From NCBI RefSeq assembly GCF_000379625.1, contig NZ_KB903229.1, positions 10,025 through 74,024 on the forward strand: 64,000 bases of DNA. The letters are read 5' to 3'. This DNA comes from Actinomycetospora chiangmaiensis DSM 45062. Its GTDB lineage: Bacteria > Actinomycetota > Actinomycetes > Mycobacteriales > Pseudonocardiaceae. Of the stretch, positions 6,903 through 14,614 are shown in pieces. Position 1 is the stretch's first letter. Each line of letters begins with the position of its first letter. The notes beneath the pieces were generated by a model. The model ran no database searches. It saw nothing but the letters and a program-made list of their open reading frames with translations, and was not told the DNA's origin. Both the position numbers and the translations under genes were made by a program.

Positions 6903-8153
6903 TCAGGGGCGGAGGACCTCCAGGGCGTACCCCGCGTAGAGGGCGACGCCCGCGACCATCGCCTCCTCGTCGAACACGACGCGGTTCGAGTGGTTCGGGG
7001 GCGCGTCCGCCGGGTCGACGCCGGGCGGGCAGGCGCCGAGGAACGCCAGCGCCCCGGGCACGCGGCCGAGCACGTAGGAGAAGTCCTCGGAGCCCATGAT
7101 CGGGTCGGGCATCGGCTCGACGAACCGGGAGCCGAGGACCGACCGGCCCACGTCGGCGACCCGGTCCGCCACCTCGCGGTCGTTGACCGTCACGGGGTAG
7201 CCGCGGTCGATCTCCACCTCGGCGGTGCACCCGTAGGCCTCGGCGGTCCCGGTGCAGACCCGACGCAGCTCGGCCAGCACCTGCTCGCGGGTGTCCTCGG
7301 AGAGCGTGCGGACGGTGCCCTCGAGGGTCGCGGTCTCCGGGATGACGTTGGTGGTGGTGCCGGCGGTGAGGTGGGCGACGGTGAGCACCGCCGGGTCGAA
7401 CGCGCTGACCCGCCGCCCGATCATCGTGTGCAGCGCGCCGACCATGGCCGCGGCCGCCGGCACCGGGTCGAGGGCGTCGTGCGGGGCCGAGGCGTGGCCG
7501 CCCGCGCCGTGCACCGTTACCGTGAAGTCGTCCGACGACGCCATGATCGACTCGGCGCGGGTCTGCAGCGTGCCGGAGCTCAAGCGCGAGGTCACGTGCA
7601 GCGCCATCGCCGAGCCGGGGAGGGCCCCGCCGGCCTCGAGCACCCCCTCGGCGAGCATCGCGAGCGCCCCGTGCCGGGACTCCTCGCCGGGCTGGAACAT
7701 GAAGACGACCGTCCCGGCCAGCCGGTCACGCCGCCCGGCGAGCAGGCGGGCGGCCGAGGCGAGCATCGCGGTGTGCAGGTCGTGCCCGCAGGCGTGCATC
7801 GCGCCCTCGACCCGCGAGGCGTGGTCGAGCCCGCTGTCCTCGTGCAGCGGCAGGGCGTCCATGTCGGCGCGCAGCAGGACGACGGGGCCGGGCCGGGTGC
7901 CGGTGAGCGTGGCCACCACCGACGTCGACGACCGCCCGCACGTGATGGTGACCGGCAGGTCGCGCAGGACGGCGAGGATCGCGGCCTGCGTCTGGGGCAG
8001 GTCGAGACCGAGCTCGGGCTGGCGGTGCAGGGTGCGGCGCAGGGCGATCGTGTCGGGCTGCAGGGCTCGGGCCTCGGCGATCAGCGCCCGCTCCGGAGCA
8101 CGGTGGGCCGCCCGTCGCCGGACCTCCTGCCGGGCCTCGCCAGACGTCCTCAC
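6903..8153 (-). CDS. M20D-type amidohydrolase (AbgB/hippurate hydrolase family)
   Basis: Predicted cytoplasmic zinc-dependent N-acyl amino acid or aminobenzoyl-glutamate hydrolase. M20 hallmarks are present: LLRADMDALPL, the metal ligand region GAMHACGHDLHTAML, the catalytic/ligand Glu pair in FQPGEESRHG, and a dimerisation domain followed by the last ligand region MGSEDFSYVL. The GTG at 8153 (416 residues) is chosen because sequence upstream is not family-like. It is divergent from the tadA-associated gene (122 bp). The substrate is not predictable beyond N-acylated amino acids. Confidence 0.9.
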   Translation of the reverse strand: MRTSGEARQEVRRRAAHRAPERALIAEARALQPDTIALRRTLHRQPELGLDLPQTQAAILAVLRDLPVTITCGRSSTSVVATLTGTRPGPVVLLRADMDALPLHEDSGLDHASRVEGAMHACGHDLHTAMLASAARLLAGRRDRLAGTVVFMFQPGEESRHGALAMLAEGVLEAGGALPGSAMALHVTSRLSSGTLQTRAESIMASSDDFTVTVHGAGGHASAPHDALDPVPAAAAMVGALHTMIGRRVSAFDPAVLTVAHLTAGTTTNVIPETATLEGTVRTLSEDTREQVLAELRRVCTGTAEAYGCTAEVEIDRGYPVTVNDREVADRVADVGRSVLGSRFVEPMPDPIMGSEDFSYVLGRVPGALAFLGACPPGVDPADAPPNHSNRVVFDEEAMVAGVALYAGYALEVLRP

Positions 8154-8275
8154 ACCCGTGATCCTGCACCCCCGGTCCCCGGGGGGCGACCGCCCGGCGC
8201 GCGGAAGATGTCGATTCGGTGCGCGTGGCGTCCTCACCCTTCACGGCATGGGTCGCTGGTCCTACCGTGGTGACC

Positions 8276-8815
8276 ATGGCAGGACAGGGCGCACAGGCCG
8301 CCCCCCGTGGCGGTGGTCAGGGCACCGTCGTGCCCCTCGACGGCTGGGCCGTCGCGGTCACCCGGGAGGAGGGCCGGTGGCGTGCGGTCTCGATGGACCG
8401 TACCGCGCTCGCCGACCTGGATTCCGCCATCACCGCGCTCCGGGCGTTGCGTTCGACCGGAGCGGTCATCGGACTGCTCGATGTGGACGACGAGTTCTTC
8501 GTCCTCGTGCGCCCGGTGCCCGGGGGAGTCTCGCTCCTGCTCTCCGACGCGGTCGCGGCGCTGGACTACGACGTCGCCGCGGACGTGCTCGACCTGCTGC
8601 GCCTCGACGTCCCCGACGAGGACGAGGTGGACGACGACCCCTGGCCCGAGGGCGACCTCGGGATGCTGGCCGACCTCGGCGTCCCCGCCGACGAGCTCGC
8701 CGTGCTGGTCGACGAGATCGACCTCTACCCGGACGAGCAGCTGACCGCGATCGCCCGGCGCTGCGGCTTCGCCGACGAGCTGGCCCGCATCGTGGAGACC
8801 GCGCCTGCGTCCTGA
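8276..8815 (+). CDS. tRNA adenosine deaminase-associated protein
   Basis: A 179-residue acidic protein of the small family usually encoded immediately upstream of tadA in actinobacteria. It has an N-terminal segment GWAVAVTREEGRWRAVSMDR, a predicted alpha/beta core, then an Asp/Glu-rich region (about 120-145) and a C-terminal helix pair ending RRCGFADELARIVE. It ends just upstream of tadA and they are surely co-transcribed. The biochemical role is not established; assistance to TadA is inferred only from conserved adjacency. ATG 8276 is preferred over an upstream in-frame start. Confidence 0.85.
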   Translation: MAGQGAQAAPRGGGQGTVVPLDGWAVAVTREEGRWRAVSMDRTALADLDSAITALRALRSTGAVIGLLDVDDEFFVLVRPVPGGVSLLLSDAVAALDYDVAADVLDLLRLDVPDEDEVDDDPWPEGDLGMLADLGVPADELAVLVDEIDLYPDEQLTAIARRCGFADELARIVETAPAS

Positions 8816-8840
8816 GGTCCTGATCGACCGCGCCCTCGAG

Positions 8841-9275
8841 GTGGCACGGACGGCGCACCCCGCCGACGTGCCGGTCGGGGCGGTGGTCGTCGACGCGTCC
8901 GGGCGGGAGCTCGCGTGCGCCACGAACGCGCGCGAGGCGCTCGGCGACCCCACGGCCCACGCCGAGGTCCTCGCCCTGCGGGCCGCGGCACGCGTTCACG
9001 ACGACGGCTGGCGGCTGGAGGGCTGCACCCTCGCCGTCACGCTCGAGCCCTGCACCATGTGCGCCGGCGCCGCGGTGCTCGCGCGGGTGGACCGGGTGGT
9101 GTTCGGCGCCTGGGAACCGAAGACCGGGGCGGCGGGCTCGCTGTGGGACGTGCTGCGCGACCGGCGGCTCACCCACCGCCCCGAGGTGATCGGCGGCGTG
9201 CGCGAACCGGCCTGCTCGGAGCTGCTGCGCGCGTGGTTCCGGGGTGGCGGCGAACCCGGTGGGGGCGCCCGGTAG
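8841..9275 (+). CDS. tadA: tRNA-specific adenosine deaminase TadA
   Basis: Converts adenosine 34 to inosine in tRNA-Arg(ACG). The cytidine-deaminase zinc site is complete: AHAEVLAL (His40 ligand, Glu42 proton shuttle) and EPCTMCAGA (Cys71, Cys74). The first ATG/GTG in frame is the GTG at 8841, but the upstream frame encodes LIDRALE, which fits the family's N-terminal helix. Translation may therefore begin slightly earlier, at the CTG at 8820. It follows the TadA-associated gene by about 25 bp, and tRNA-Ser(CGA) lies 10 bp downstream. Confidence 0.93.
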   Translation: MARTAHPADVPVGAVVVDASGRELACATNAREALGDPTAHAEVLALRAAARVHDDGWRLEGCTLAVTLEPCTMCAGAAVLARVDRVVFGAWEPKTGAAGSLWDVLRDRRLTHRPEVIGGVREPACSELLRAWFRGGGEPGGGAR

Positions 9276-9285
9276 GGTTGCTCCC

Positions 9286-9374
9286 GGTAGCGTGTCCGAG
9301 CGGCCAAAGGAGCACGCCTCGAAAGCGTGTGTGGGTTCTGCCCACCGTGGGTTCGAATCCCACCGCTACCGCCA
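9286..9374 (+). tRNA. tRNA-Ser (anticodon CGA)
   Basis: The acceptor stem GGTAGCG pairs with CGCTACC (9364-9370), followed by discriminator G and an encoded CCA (9372-9374). The anticodon loop CTCGAAA presents CGA, the long variable arm is typical of class II tRNA-Ser, and the T arm GTGGGTTCGAATCCCAC is perfect. Confidence 0.96.
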
Positions 9375-9377
9375 TCG

Positions 9378-9411
9378 ACGCCGGGTCTCCCTCTCGCGGA
9401 GCGCCCGGCGT
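9378..9411 (+). terminator. Hairpin after tRNA-Ser(CGA)
   Basis: ACGCCGGG (9378-9385) pairs with CCCGGCGT (9404-9411) directly after the tRNA and is followed by TTCGTGTGTC, consistent with an intrinsic terminator. Confidence 0.65.
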
Positions 9412-9438
9412 TCGTGTGTCCGGGGTGGCCTCCGACCT

Positions 9439-9487
9439 GACGAACGGGTCGTTCGTGGCGTCTATCGGCACGAACGACCCGTTCGTC
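9439..9487. terminator. Nested palindrome at convergent ends (tRNA-Ser / mftD-like)
   Basis: The 19-nt arms GACGAACGGGTCGTTCGTG and their exact complement are separated by 11 nt. Each arm is itself a palindrome (ACGAAC...GTTCGT), so it can form one long hairpin or two small ones. It is placed to terminate the minus-strand gene that ends at 9500 and any read-through from the tRNA. Confidence 0.75.
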
Positions 9488-9499
9488 CGGAACGAGGGC

Positions 9500-10681
9500 T
9501 CAGGCGACCCCGGCCTGGCGTGTGAAGTTCGGCGGGATGAGCAGGTCCTCCGGGGCCAGCTCCTGCACCGAGGACTTGCCCAGGCCCATGAGGCCCGAGC
9601 CGATCCCGCTCTGCAGGATGTCGAGGACGTTGCCGACGCCGGCCTCCCCGGCCGCGGCGAGGCCCCAAAGGTAGGCGCGCCCGATCGCGACGGCCTTCGC
9701 GCCGAGGCACAGGGCCTTCACGACGTCGGAGCCGCGGCGCACCCCGCCGTCCATGATGACCTCGACGTCGCGCCCGACGGCCTCGACGATCCCGGGCAGC
9801 ACCCGGATCGGGGCCGGGGTGGAGTCGAGGTTGTTGCCGCCGTGGTTGGACACCTGGATCGCGGTCGCGCCGGCGTCGACCGCCCGCTTGGCGTCGTCGA
9901 CCCGGGTGATGCCCTTCACGCAGAACGGCAGGTCGGTGCCCCACTGCTCGCGGAGCCAGGCCACGTCGGCCCAGGTGGGCGGCGGGGTGAACATCCACTG
10001 GCCGTAGGCGCCGAAGAAGGTCGGGGGCTCGGAGCCGTCGACGGGGATGTTCGGGACGGTGAGGTCCGGGATGAACCGGGCCTTGAGGAACTCCAGCCCC
10101 CAGCGGGGCCGGGTGATGCCCTCCGGGATGTACTTGATCATCGTCTTGAGGTCCATCTTCTCCGGGATGGCCGGGCTGCCCCAGTCGCGACCGTGGGAGA
10201 ACGACCAGTCGAGGGTGACGATGAGGCCCTTCGCGCCGGCCCGCTTGGCGCGCTCGGCCCGGGCGGCGAGGGTCTCGCGGTCGCCGACCCAGTACATCTG
10301 GAAGAACGTCTTGTCGTTCGCCGCGACGACGTCCTCGATCGACCGGCTCGCGAACGACGACAGGCCCATCGCGGTCCCCCGGGAGGCCGCCGCCCGCGCG
10401 ACCGCCACCTCGCCCTCCGGGTTGACCGCCTGGACGCCCGTCGGCGAGATCATGACGGGCATGGAGATCTCCTGCCCCATGATCGTCGTCGCGAGCGACT
10501 TCTCGTAGGGCAGGTCCGCCACGTGCGGGGCGAACTGCAGCTCCCGGAAGGCGCCGGTGTTGTCGTCGAGCGTGTAGCCCGCCTCGCTGCCCGCCACGAG
10601 CGCGCCGTACACCGACTTCGGCAGCCGCTTCTTCGCGCGGCGCTGCGCCTCCGCCACCGACTCGAACCACTGACCAGCCAT
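9500..10681 (-). CDS. MftD-like FMN-dependent alpha-hydroxy-acid oxidase
   Basis: A 393-residue FMN enzyme of the glycolate oxidase/L-lactate dehydrogenase superfamily. Its signature segments match pre-mycofactocin synthase MftD (M. tuberculosis Rv0694) rather than respiratory LldD: RLPKSVYGALVAGSE near the N-terminus, ISPTGVQAVNPEGEVAVARAAA, TLDWSFSHGRDWGSP, the active-site VSNHGGNNLD (His base) and the FMN phosphate loop DGGVRRGSDVVKAL. MftD oxidatively deaminates a mycofactocin intermediate. No mftA, mftB, mftC, mftE or mftF gene is nearby, so this copy is either detached from its cluster or a paralogue with another substrate. ATG 10681 has plausible family-like sequence immediately after it. 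Confidence 0.85.
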   Translation of the reverse strand: MAGQWFESVAEAQRRAKKRLPKSVYGALVAGSEAGYTLDDNTGAFRELQFAPHVADLPYEKSLATTIMGQEISMPVMISPTGVQAVNPEGEVAVARAAASRGTAMGLSSFASRSIEDVVAANDKTFFQMYWVGDRETLAARAERAKRAGAKGLIVTLDWSFSHGRDWGSPAIPEKMDLKTMIKYIPEGITRPRWGLEFLKARFIPDLTVPNIPVDGSEPPTFFGAYGQWMFTPPPTWADVAWLREQWGTDLPFCVKGITRVDDAKRAVDAGATAIQVSNHGGNNLDSTPAPIRVLPGIVEAVGRDVEVIMDGGVRRGSDVVKALCLGAKAVAIGRAYLWGLAAAGEAGVGNVLDILQSGIGSGLMGLGKSSVQELAPEDLLIPPNFTRQAGVA

Positions 10682-10936
10682 GAGCACCTTCCGCAGATCG
10701 CCTGTCCCCCGAGGGTAGGTGGCCCGGCTCACTCCTGCGCCGCTCGCGCGGGGGGATTGCGCCCCGTCCGTCAGGGCAGGTCGCGGCCTTCTCATCCGCG
10801 GATTCCCGACGACGGGTCGCGGCGCCCGGTGATCTCCCGCGGCCGGGGGTGAACCGACCGCGCCCGTCGTCACGAAAGCCCCCACGTCGCCGGCCGTGGC
10901 CGGGGACGCGGTCTCACCGAAGGAGCCCCACCCGCC

Positions 10937-11632
10937 ATGACACCGTCCCGCGCGGCCGGGCCCGACCTGGCTGCACCACCGCGGCCTCGTCCGGACCCCA
11001 GCCCGGACGCCAGCGCCTCCGGACCCGCTCCGGTCGATGCGGACGTCACCGACGCCGATCTCGTCGCCCGCCTCGCGGCCCGCGACACCGGCGCCCTCGA
11101 CCTCCTCTACGCCCGCCACGGGCGTGCGGCCTACTCGCTCGCCCGCCGCATCTGCGTGGACGAGGGGCTCGCCGAGGACGTCGTGCAGGAGGTGTTCCTC
11201 GTCCTGTGGCGGGACCCGGAGCGGTTCGACCGCACCCGCGGCTCGGTGATCAGCTGGCTGCTGACGCTCGTGCACCACAAGGCGGTCGACGCGGTCCGGC
11301 GGGAGGCGACCCGCCGTCGCCACCACGTGCCCACCGACGAGCCCGAGGTCGGCCTCGAATCGTCCGCGGTCCCTTCGGCCGACCGCGCCGCACTGGGCTC
11401 GGTCATCGCCGAGCACGTCCGCGCCGCCCTGCGCCACCTCCCCTCCGAGCAGCGCCAGGCGCTCGGCCTCGCCTACTACGGCGGCTACACCCAGCGGGAG
11501 GTCGCCTCGATCACGGGCGTGCCGATCGGCACCGTGAAGTCCCGCATGTTCACCGGGGTGGCCAAGCTGCGGGTGCTCCTCGCCCCGGTCCTCGGCACGT
11601 CGGGCCTCGAGCTGCTCGGGGACACCTGGTGA
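10937..11632 (+). CDS. sigK: ECF sigma factor, SigK type
   Basis: A group 4 (ECF) RNA polymerase sigma factor of 231 residues. A Pro/Ala-rich N-terminus (about 35 residues) precedes region 2 (DLVARLAARDTGALDLLYARHGRAAYSLARRI, then EDVVQEVFLVLWRDPERFD). Region 4 carries the helix-turn-helix REVASITGVPIGTVKSRMF. Its stop overlaps the start of the anti-sigma gene by GTGA, so the two are translationally coupled. The pattern is that of SigK/RskA pairs. The upstream 255-bp gap contains a TTCCCGACGACGGG copy (10803-10816); I could not identify an autoregulated promoter with confidence. Confidence 0.88.
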   Translation: MTPSRAAGPDLAAPPRPRPDPSPDASASGPAPVDADVTDADLVARLAARDTGALDLLYARHGRAAYSLARRICVDEGLAEDVVQEVFLVLWRDPERFDRTRGSVISWLLTLVHHKAVDAVRREATRRRHHVPTDEPEVGLESSAVPSADRAALGSVIAEHVRAALRHLPSEQRQALGLAYYGGYTQREVASITGVPIGTVKSRMFTGVAKLRVLLAPVLGTSGLELLGDTW

Positions 11633-12450
11633 GCGCCGACGGGATCCCGCACGACGGCGAGCTCGCGGGCGCCGTCGTCGGCCGTGCCCTGCACGCCCTC
11701 GAACCGGAGGAGGAGGACCGCGTCACCGAGCACCTGCGCACGTGCGCGCCGTGCCGGTCGCTGCTCTCCGAGACCCACGCGACCATGGCGGCCCTCGCCC
11801 ACGCGGTCGCGGACAGCGAACCGCCCTCCGGGCTGCGCGGCCGCATCCTCGCCGCCGCGGACGCCGAGCCGGCGCGCCCGACCGCCCCGGCCCCCGTCGT
11901 GCCGGTCGCGGCGGTGGCGCCGGCCGCCGCCGCGGTCCCCGACCCCCCGCCGCCGCGGACCGCCCCGGCGCGGTCGCCGCGCCGTCGCAGTGCGGCCGTG
12001 CTCGCGCTCGTCGCGGTGGTGGCGGGCGTGGTCGTGTTCTCCGCCCGGGGGATCGCCACCGGCCCGGACACCGACGCGCGGGCCGCGTCCGCCACCCGCG
12101 CGGACCAGGTGATCAGCTCCGCCGAGGCCCGGAACCCGGACGTGCGCCACGCGGCGCTGCTCCAGCCGGGCGGCGCCGTGCTCGCGGTCGTGCTGGACGA
12201 CCAGGCCGGCCCCCGGGTCGTGCCCGTCGACATGCCGGACATCGGTCCGAACCGCACCTTCGTGCTCTGGCGCGTCGCGGGCGGGACGGCGACCGCGGTG
12301 GGCACGTTCGACGCCGCGGGCGGCTTCACCCCGACCGGCACCCGTCCGTCCACCGGGCTCTCCCAGGGGGCGTACGCGGTGTCGGCCGAGGCCGCCGGTC
12401 CGGTGCCGCCGCGCCCGTCGACGGTGGTGGCCAGCGGGCCGCTCATCTGA
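11629..12450 (+). CDS. rskA: Anti-sigma factor, RskA type
   Basis: A membrane-bound anti-sigma factor of 273 residues, the cognate inhibitor of the preceding sigma factor. The N-terminal cytoplasmic domain carries the zinc-anti-sigma motif His35-x3-Cys39-x2-Cys42 (HLRTCAPC). After an Ala/Pro-rich linker a single transmembrane helix runs from about 121 to 138 (SAAVLALVAVVAGVVVFSA). The extracytoplasmic RskA C-domain follows (IGPNRTFVLWRVAGG and a C-terminal SAEAAGPVPPRPSTVVASG). Release probably involves regulated proteolysis, as known for RskA. It begins at GTG 11629, inside the sigK stop. Confidence 0.88.
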   Translation: MSADGIPHDGELAGAVVGRALHALEPEEEDRVTEHLRTCAPCRSLLSETHATMAALAHAVADSEPPSGLRGRILAAADAEPARPTAPAPVVPVAAVAPAAAAVPDPPPPRTAPARSPRRRSAAVLALVAVVAGVVVFSARGIATGPDTDARAASATRADQVISSAEARNPDVRHAALLQPGGAVLAVVLDDQAGPRVVPVDMPDIGPNRTFVLWRVAGGTATAVGTFDAAGGFTPTGTRPSTGLSQGAYAVSAEAAGPVPPRPSTVVASGPLI

Positions 12451-12473
12451 CGGGCCCGCGTCGCGGGTGACGG

Positions 12474-12498
12474 GCCCCTCCGGATCGACCGGAGGGGC
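12474..12498 (+). terminator. Hairpin terminator after rskA
   Basis: Perfect 10-bp arms GCCCCTCCGG/CCGGAGGGGC flank a 5-nt loop, followed by TCGTTCC. The arms resemble those of the dps terminator (32509-32555). Confidence 0.75.
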
Positions 12499-12633
12499 TC
12501 GTTCCATCGCACGCTCCGCGCCGTCCGGGCGAGCCCCGTCGTCCGGCGGCCCGCCTCCACCGTGCGCCGTCCGCCGACCCGCGCGACGATGCCCGGTCGG
12601 CCGTTCGTCGCGTCGCGTCGCTGTCCGGCCGCA

Positions 12634-12654
12634 GCACGCCGTGGCGCGGCGTGC
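12634..12654. promoter_or_regulatory. Inverted repeat in fusion-gene promoter region
   Basis: GCACGCCG-TGGCG-CGGCGTGC is a perfect 8-bp inverted repeat with a 5-bp spacer, about 120 bp upstream of the ligase-kinase start. It is shaped like an operator; no regulator is known. Confidence 0.35.
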
Positions 12655-12776
12655 AAACCCGGCGTCGTCGTCGGGGGGTCTGGCTACCGTGGCAGCTGTC
12701 GGGAACACGCGACGGAGCGTCCCCGGCGAGCGGCGTCGGAGCGGGCCGGCGCGGCAGACGACGGGGAGGCGTGCGC

Positions 12777-14570
12777 ATGGCGTCCGGTGCTGCTGCCCCC
12801 GCCGACGTGTGGCCCCGCGTCCCCGGCCCGCGCGGTGCGGCCCGGCCGATGCTGGCCTCGACCGGTGAGCTGCCCCGGGGCGCCGGGTGGGCGTTCGAGT
12901 TCGTGTGGTCCGGGCTGCGCTGCTTCGCGTACGCCCAGGACGGCGAGCTGCGCCTGATCGACGCCGACGGGCACGACGTGACGGCGGGCTTCCCGGAGGT
13001 CGGGGTGCCCGCCGCGCACGGACTGGTGCTCGACGGCGTCGTCGTCGCGAAGGACCCGGTGGGTCGGCCGAGCATGGCGCGGCTGCGTCGCCGCCGACGG
13101 GTGGCCCGGCCCTCGCGGGCCCTGGTCAGCGGCACGCCCGTCTCCTACTACGTGTTCGACGTGCTCGAGGTCGACGGCCGGTCCACCGCCCGCATGCCCT
13201 ACCGCCAGCGGCGCGAGCTGCTCACCGAGATCGACCTCGCCGGGGGGAACCTCGTCGTGCCGCCGTCGTTCACCGGCGTCGCCGCGGACGAGGTGGTCAG
13301 CACCGCCCGGCAGTACGGCCTCGAGGGCGTCGTCGCCAAGCGGCTGGAGTCGACCTACCAGAGCGGCCGGCGGTCCCGGAGCTGGATCACGGCCGAGATC
13401 ACGCAGGCGCAGGACGTCGTCGTCGGCGGGTGGTTGCCGCCGCGGGGGAGCTCCGAGGGCGTCGGCTCGTTGCTGCTCGGCGTGCCGAGCGACGGGGTGC
13501 TGCGCTACGCGGGCCGGGTGTCCACCGGCGTCACGGCCGCGGCCCGTCGCGAGATCCTCGACGCGTCGGTGGGGCTGGACCGGCTGGTCAGCCCCTTCCA
13601 CGGCGACCTCCCCGCGGACGTGCAGGCAGCTGCGCGCTGGGTCGCCCCCCGGCTGGTGGGCCGGGTGGAGCACCGTCGCTGGACGCCGACCGGCCTGTTG
13701 GGTCGGCCGGTGTGGCAGGGCCTGCGGGCGGGCACCCACCCCGCGACGGTGCACGCGCCGGTGCTGGCCGCACCGGTCGTCGCGACGGATCTCGCGCTCG
13801 ACGATCTGGAGACGGTGGAGCGGCCCCCGGTGCCCGCAGCGGGGAACACGCGGGGCGTGGACGTCGTCGCGTCGCCCGGCGCAGCCGAAGCCGCCGTGCT
13901 CGTGCCCGCCGGCGCCGCCGAGGTGCTCCTGCCCGACGTCGACGTCGAGGCGGCCCTGCGGTCGCGGTTCTCGGCCCACTTCGTGCACAACGCGTTGACC
14001 GCGATCGCGAGCTATGTGCGGGTCGACCCCACCCGGGCCCGCGAGCTGCTGAACGAGTTCGCCGACTTCACGCGCTACTCGTTCCGCACCTCCGACACGA
14101 GGACCACGGTCGCCGAGGAACTGCGCAACGCCCGGCGCTACCTCACCCTCGAGCAGGCCCGCTTCGGCGAGCGGCTCGGCGTGGAGATCACGGTGGCGCC
14201 CGAGGTGGAGAACGTCGTGCTCCCGCCGTTCGTGGTGGCGCCGCTCGTGGAGAACGCCGTGCGGCACGGCATCGAGCCCGTGCTGGGCGGCGGCACCGTG
14301 CGGATCACCGCGGCCGGCGCGGGCCCCGACTGCGTGGTGACGATCTCCGACGACGGCGCCGGGATGGGCCCGGAGGCATCCCGGGCCGCGTCGCTGGTCG
14401 ACGCCCGGCACGGCGGGATCGCCGAGGTCGACCGCCGCCTGCGCGCCGCGTACGGCGGGCGGTGCGACCTGCACGTCGACAGCCGGGCCGGGAGCGGGAC
14501 CACGGTCCGGCTTCGCGTCCCGGCCACGCACGCCGAGGAGCCGCCGGCCGGCCGGCTCCTCGTGGGCTGA
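12777..14570 (+). CDS. Fusion of catalytically dead LigD-type ligase domains and a LytS-type histidine kinase
   Basis: A 597-residue two-part protein. Residues about 20-330 align with the LigD ligase module (adenylation plus OB domains), including ARPMLAS, EGVVAKR (183-189), SEGVGSLLLGVP and RYAGRVSTGVT. Key residues are lost: motif I is FEFVWSGLRC, with Val43 for the adenylated Lys and Ser45 for Asp; motif III is LDGVVV, without Glu; motif V has Thr205 and Glu207 instead of two Lys. Residues about 385-585 form a LytS/YehU-type kinase: FSAHFVHNALTAI (His401), LVENAVRHG (Asn493), DDGAGM (525-530) and GSGTTVRL. No transmembrane segment is visible, so the kinase should be cytosolic with the ligase module as its sensor (inference). 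GGGGAGG precedes ATG 12777. No response regulator is adjacent. It lies downstream of sigK/rskA. Confidence 0.85.
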   Translation: MASGAAAPADVWPRVPGPRGAARPMLASTGELPRGAGWAFEFVWSGLRCFAYAQDGELRLIDADGHDVTAGFPEVGVPAAHGLVLDGVVVAKDPVGRPSMARLRRRRRVARPSRALVSGTPVSYYVFDVLEVDGRSTARMPYRQRRELLTEIDLAGGNLVVPPSFTGVAADEVVSTARQYGLEGVVAKRLESTYQSGRRSRSWITAEITQAQDVVVGGWLPPRGSSEGVGSLLLGVPSDGVLRYAGRVSTGVTAAARREILDASVGLDRLVSPFHGDLPADVQAAARWVAPRLVGRVEHRRWTPTGLLGRPVWQGLRAGTHPATVHAPVLAAPVVATDLALDDLETVERPPVPAAGNTRGVDVVASPGAAEAAVLVPAGAAEVLLPDVDVEAALRSRFSAHFVHNALTAIASYVRVDPTRARELLNEFADFTRYSFRTSDTRTTVAEELRNARRYLTLEQARFGERLGVEITVAPEVENVVLPPFVVAPLVENAVRHGIEPVLGGGTVRITAAGAGPDCVVTISDDGAGMGPEASRAASLVDARHGGIAEVDRRLRAAYGGRCDLHVDSRAGSGTTVRLRVPATHAEEPPAGRLLVG

Positions 14571-14608
14571 GGGCGTCCCCCGTCCCCCGACATCTCCGGG
14601 GGACGCCC
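14571..14608. terminator. Hairpin terminator at convergent ends
   Basis: GGGCGTCCCCCG (14571-14582) pairs perfectly with CGGGGGACGCCC (14597-14608). It starts immediately after the fusion-gene stop and ends before the convergent chaplin-like gene, serving both. Confidence 0.75.
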
Positions 14609-14614
14609 CGCCGG

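Larger units (their letters stand above)
12451..12776. other. Intergenic region before the ligase-kinase fusion
   Basis: This 326-bp gap holds the rskA terminator (12474-12498), an 8-bp inverted repeat (12634-12654) and the ribosome binding site GGGGAGG (12763-12769) of the next gene. The short frames here are arginine-rich and unconvincing. It should contain an independent promoter for the fusion gene. Confidence 0.5.

Noticed and set aside
12777-14570. Annotation as an active ATP-dependent DNA ligase
   Set aside because: The catalytic Lys and Asp of motif I, the motif III Glu and both motif V Lys are replaced, so ligation by the known mechanism is not possible.
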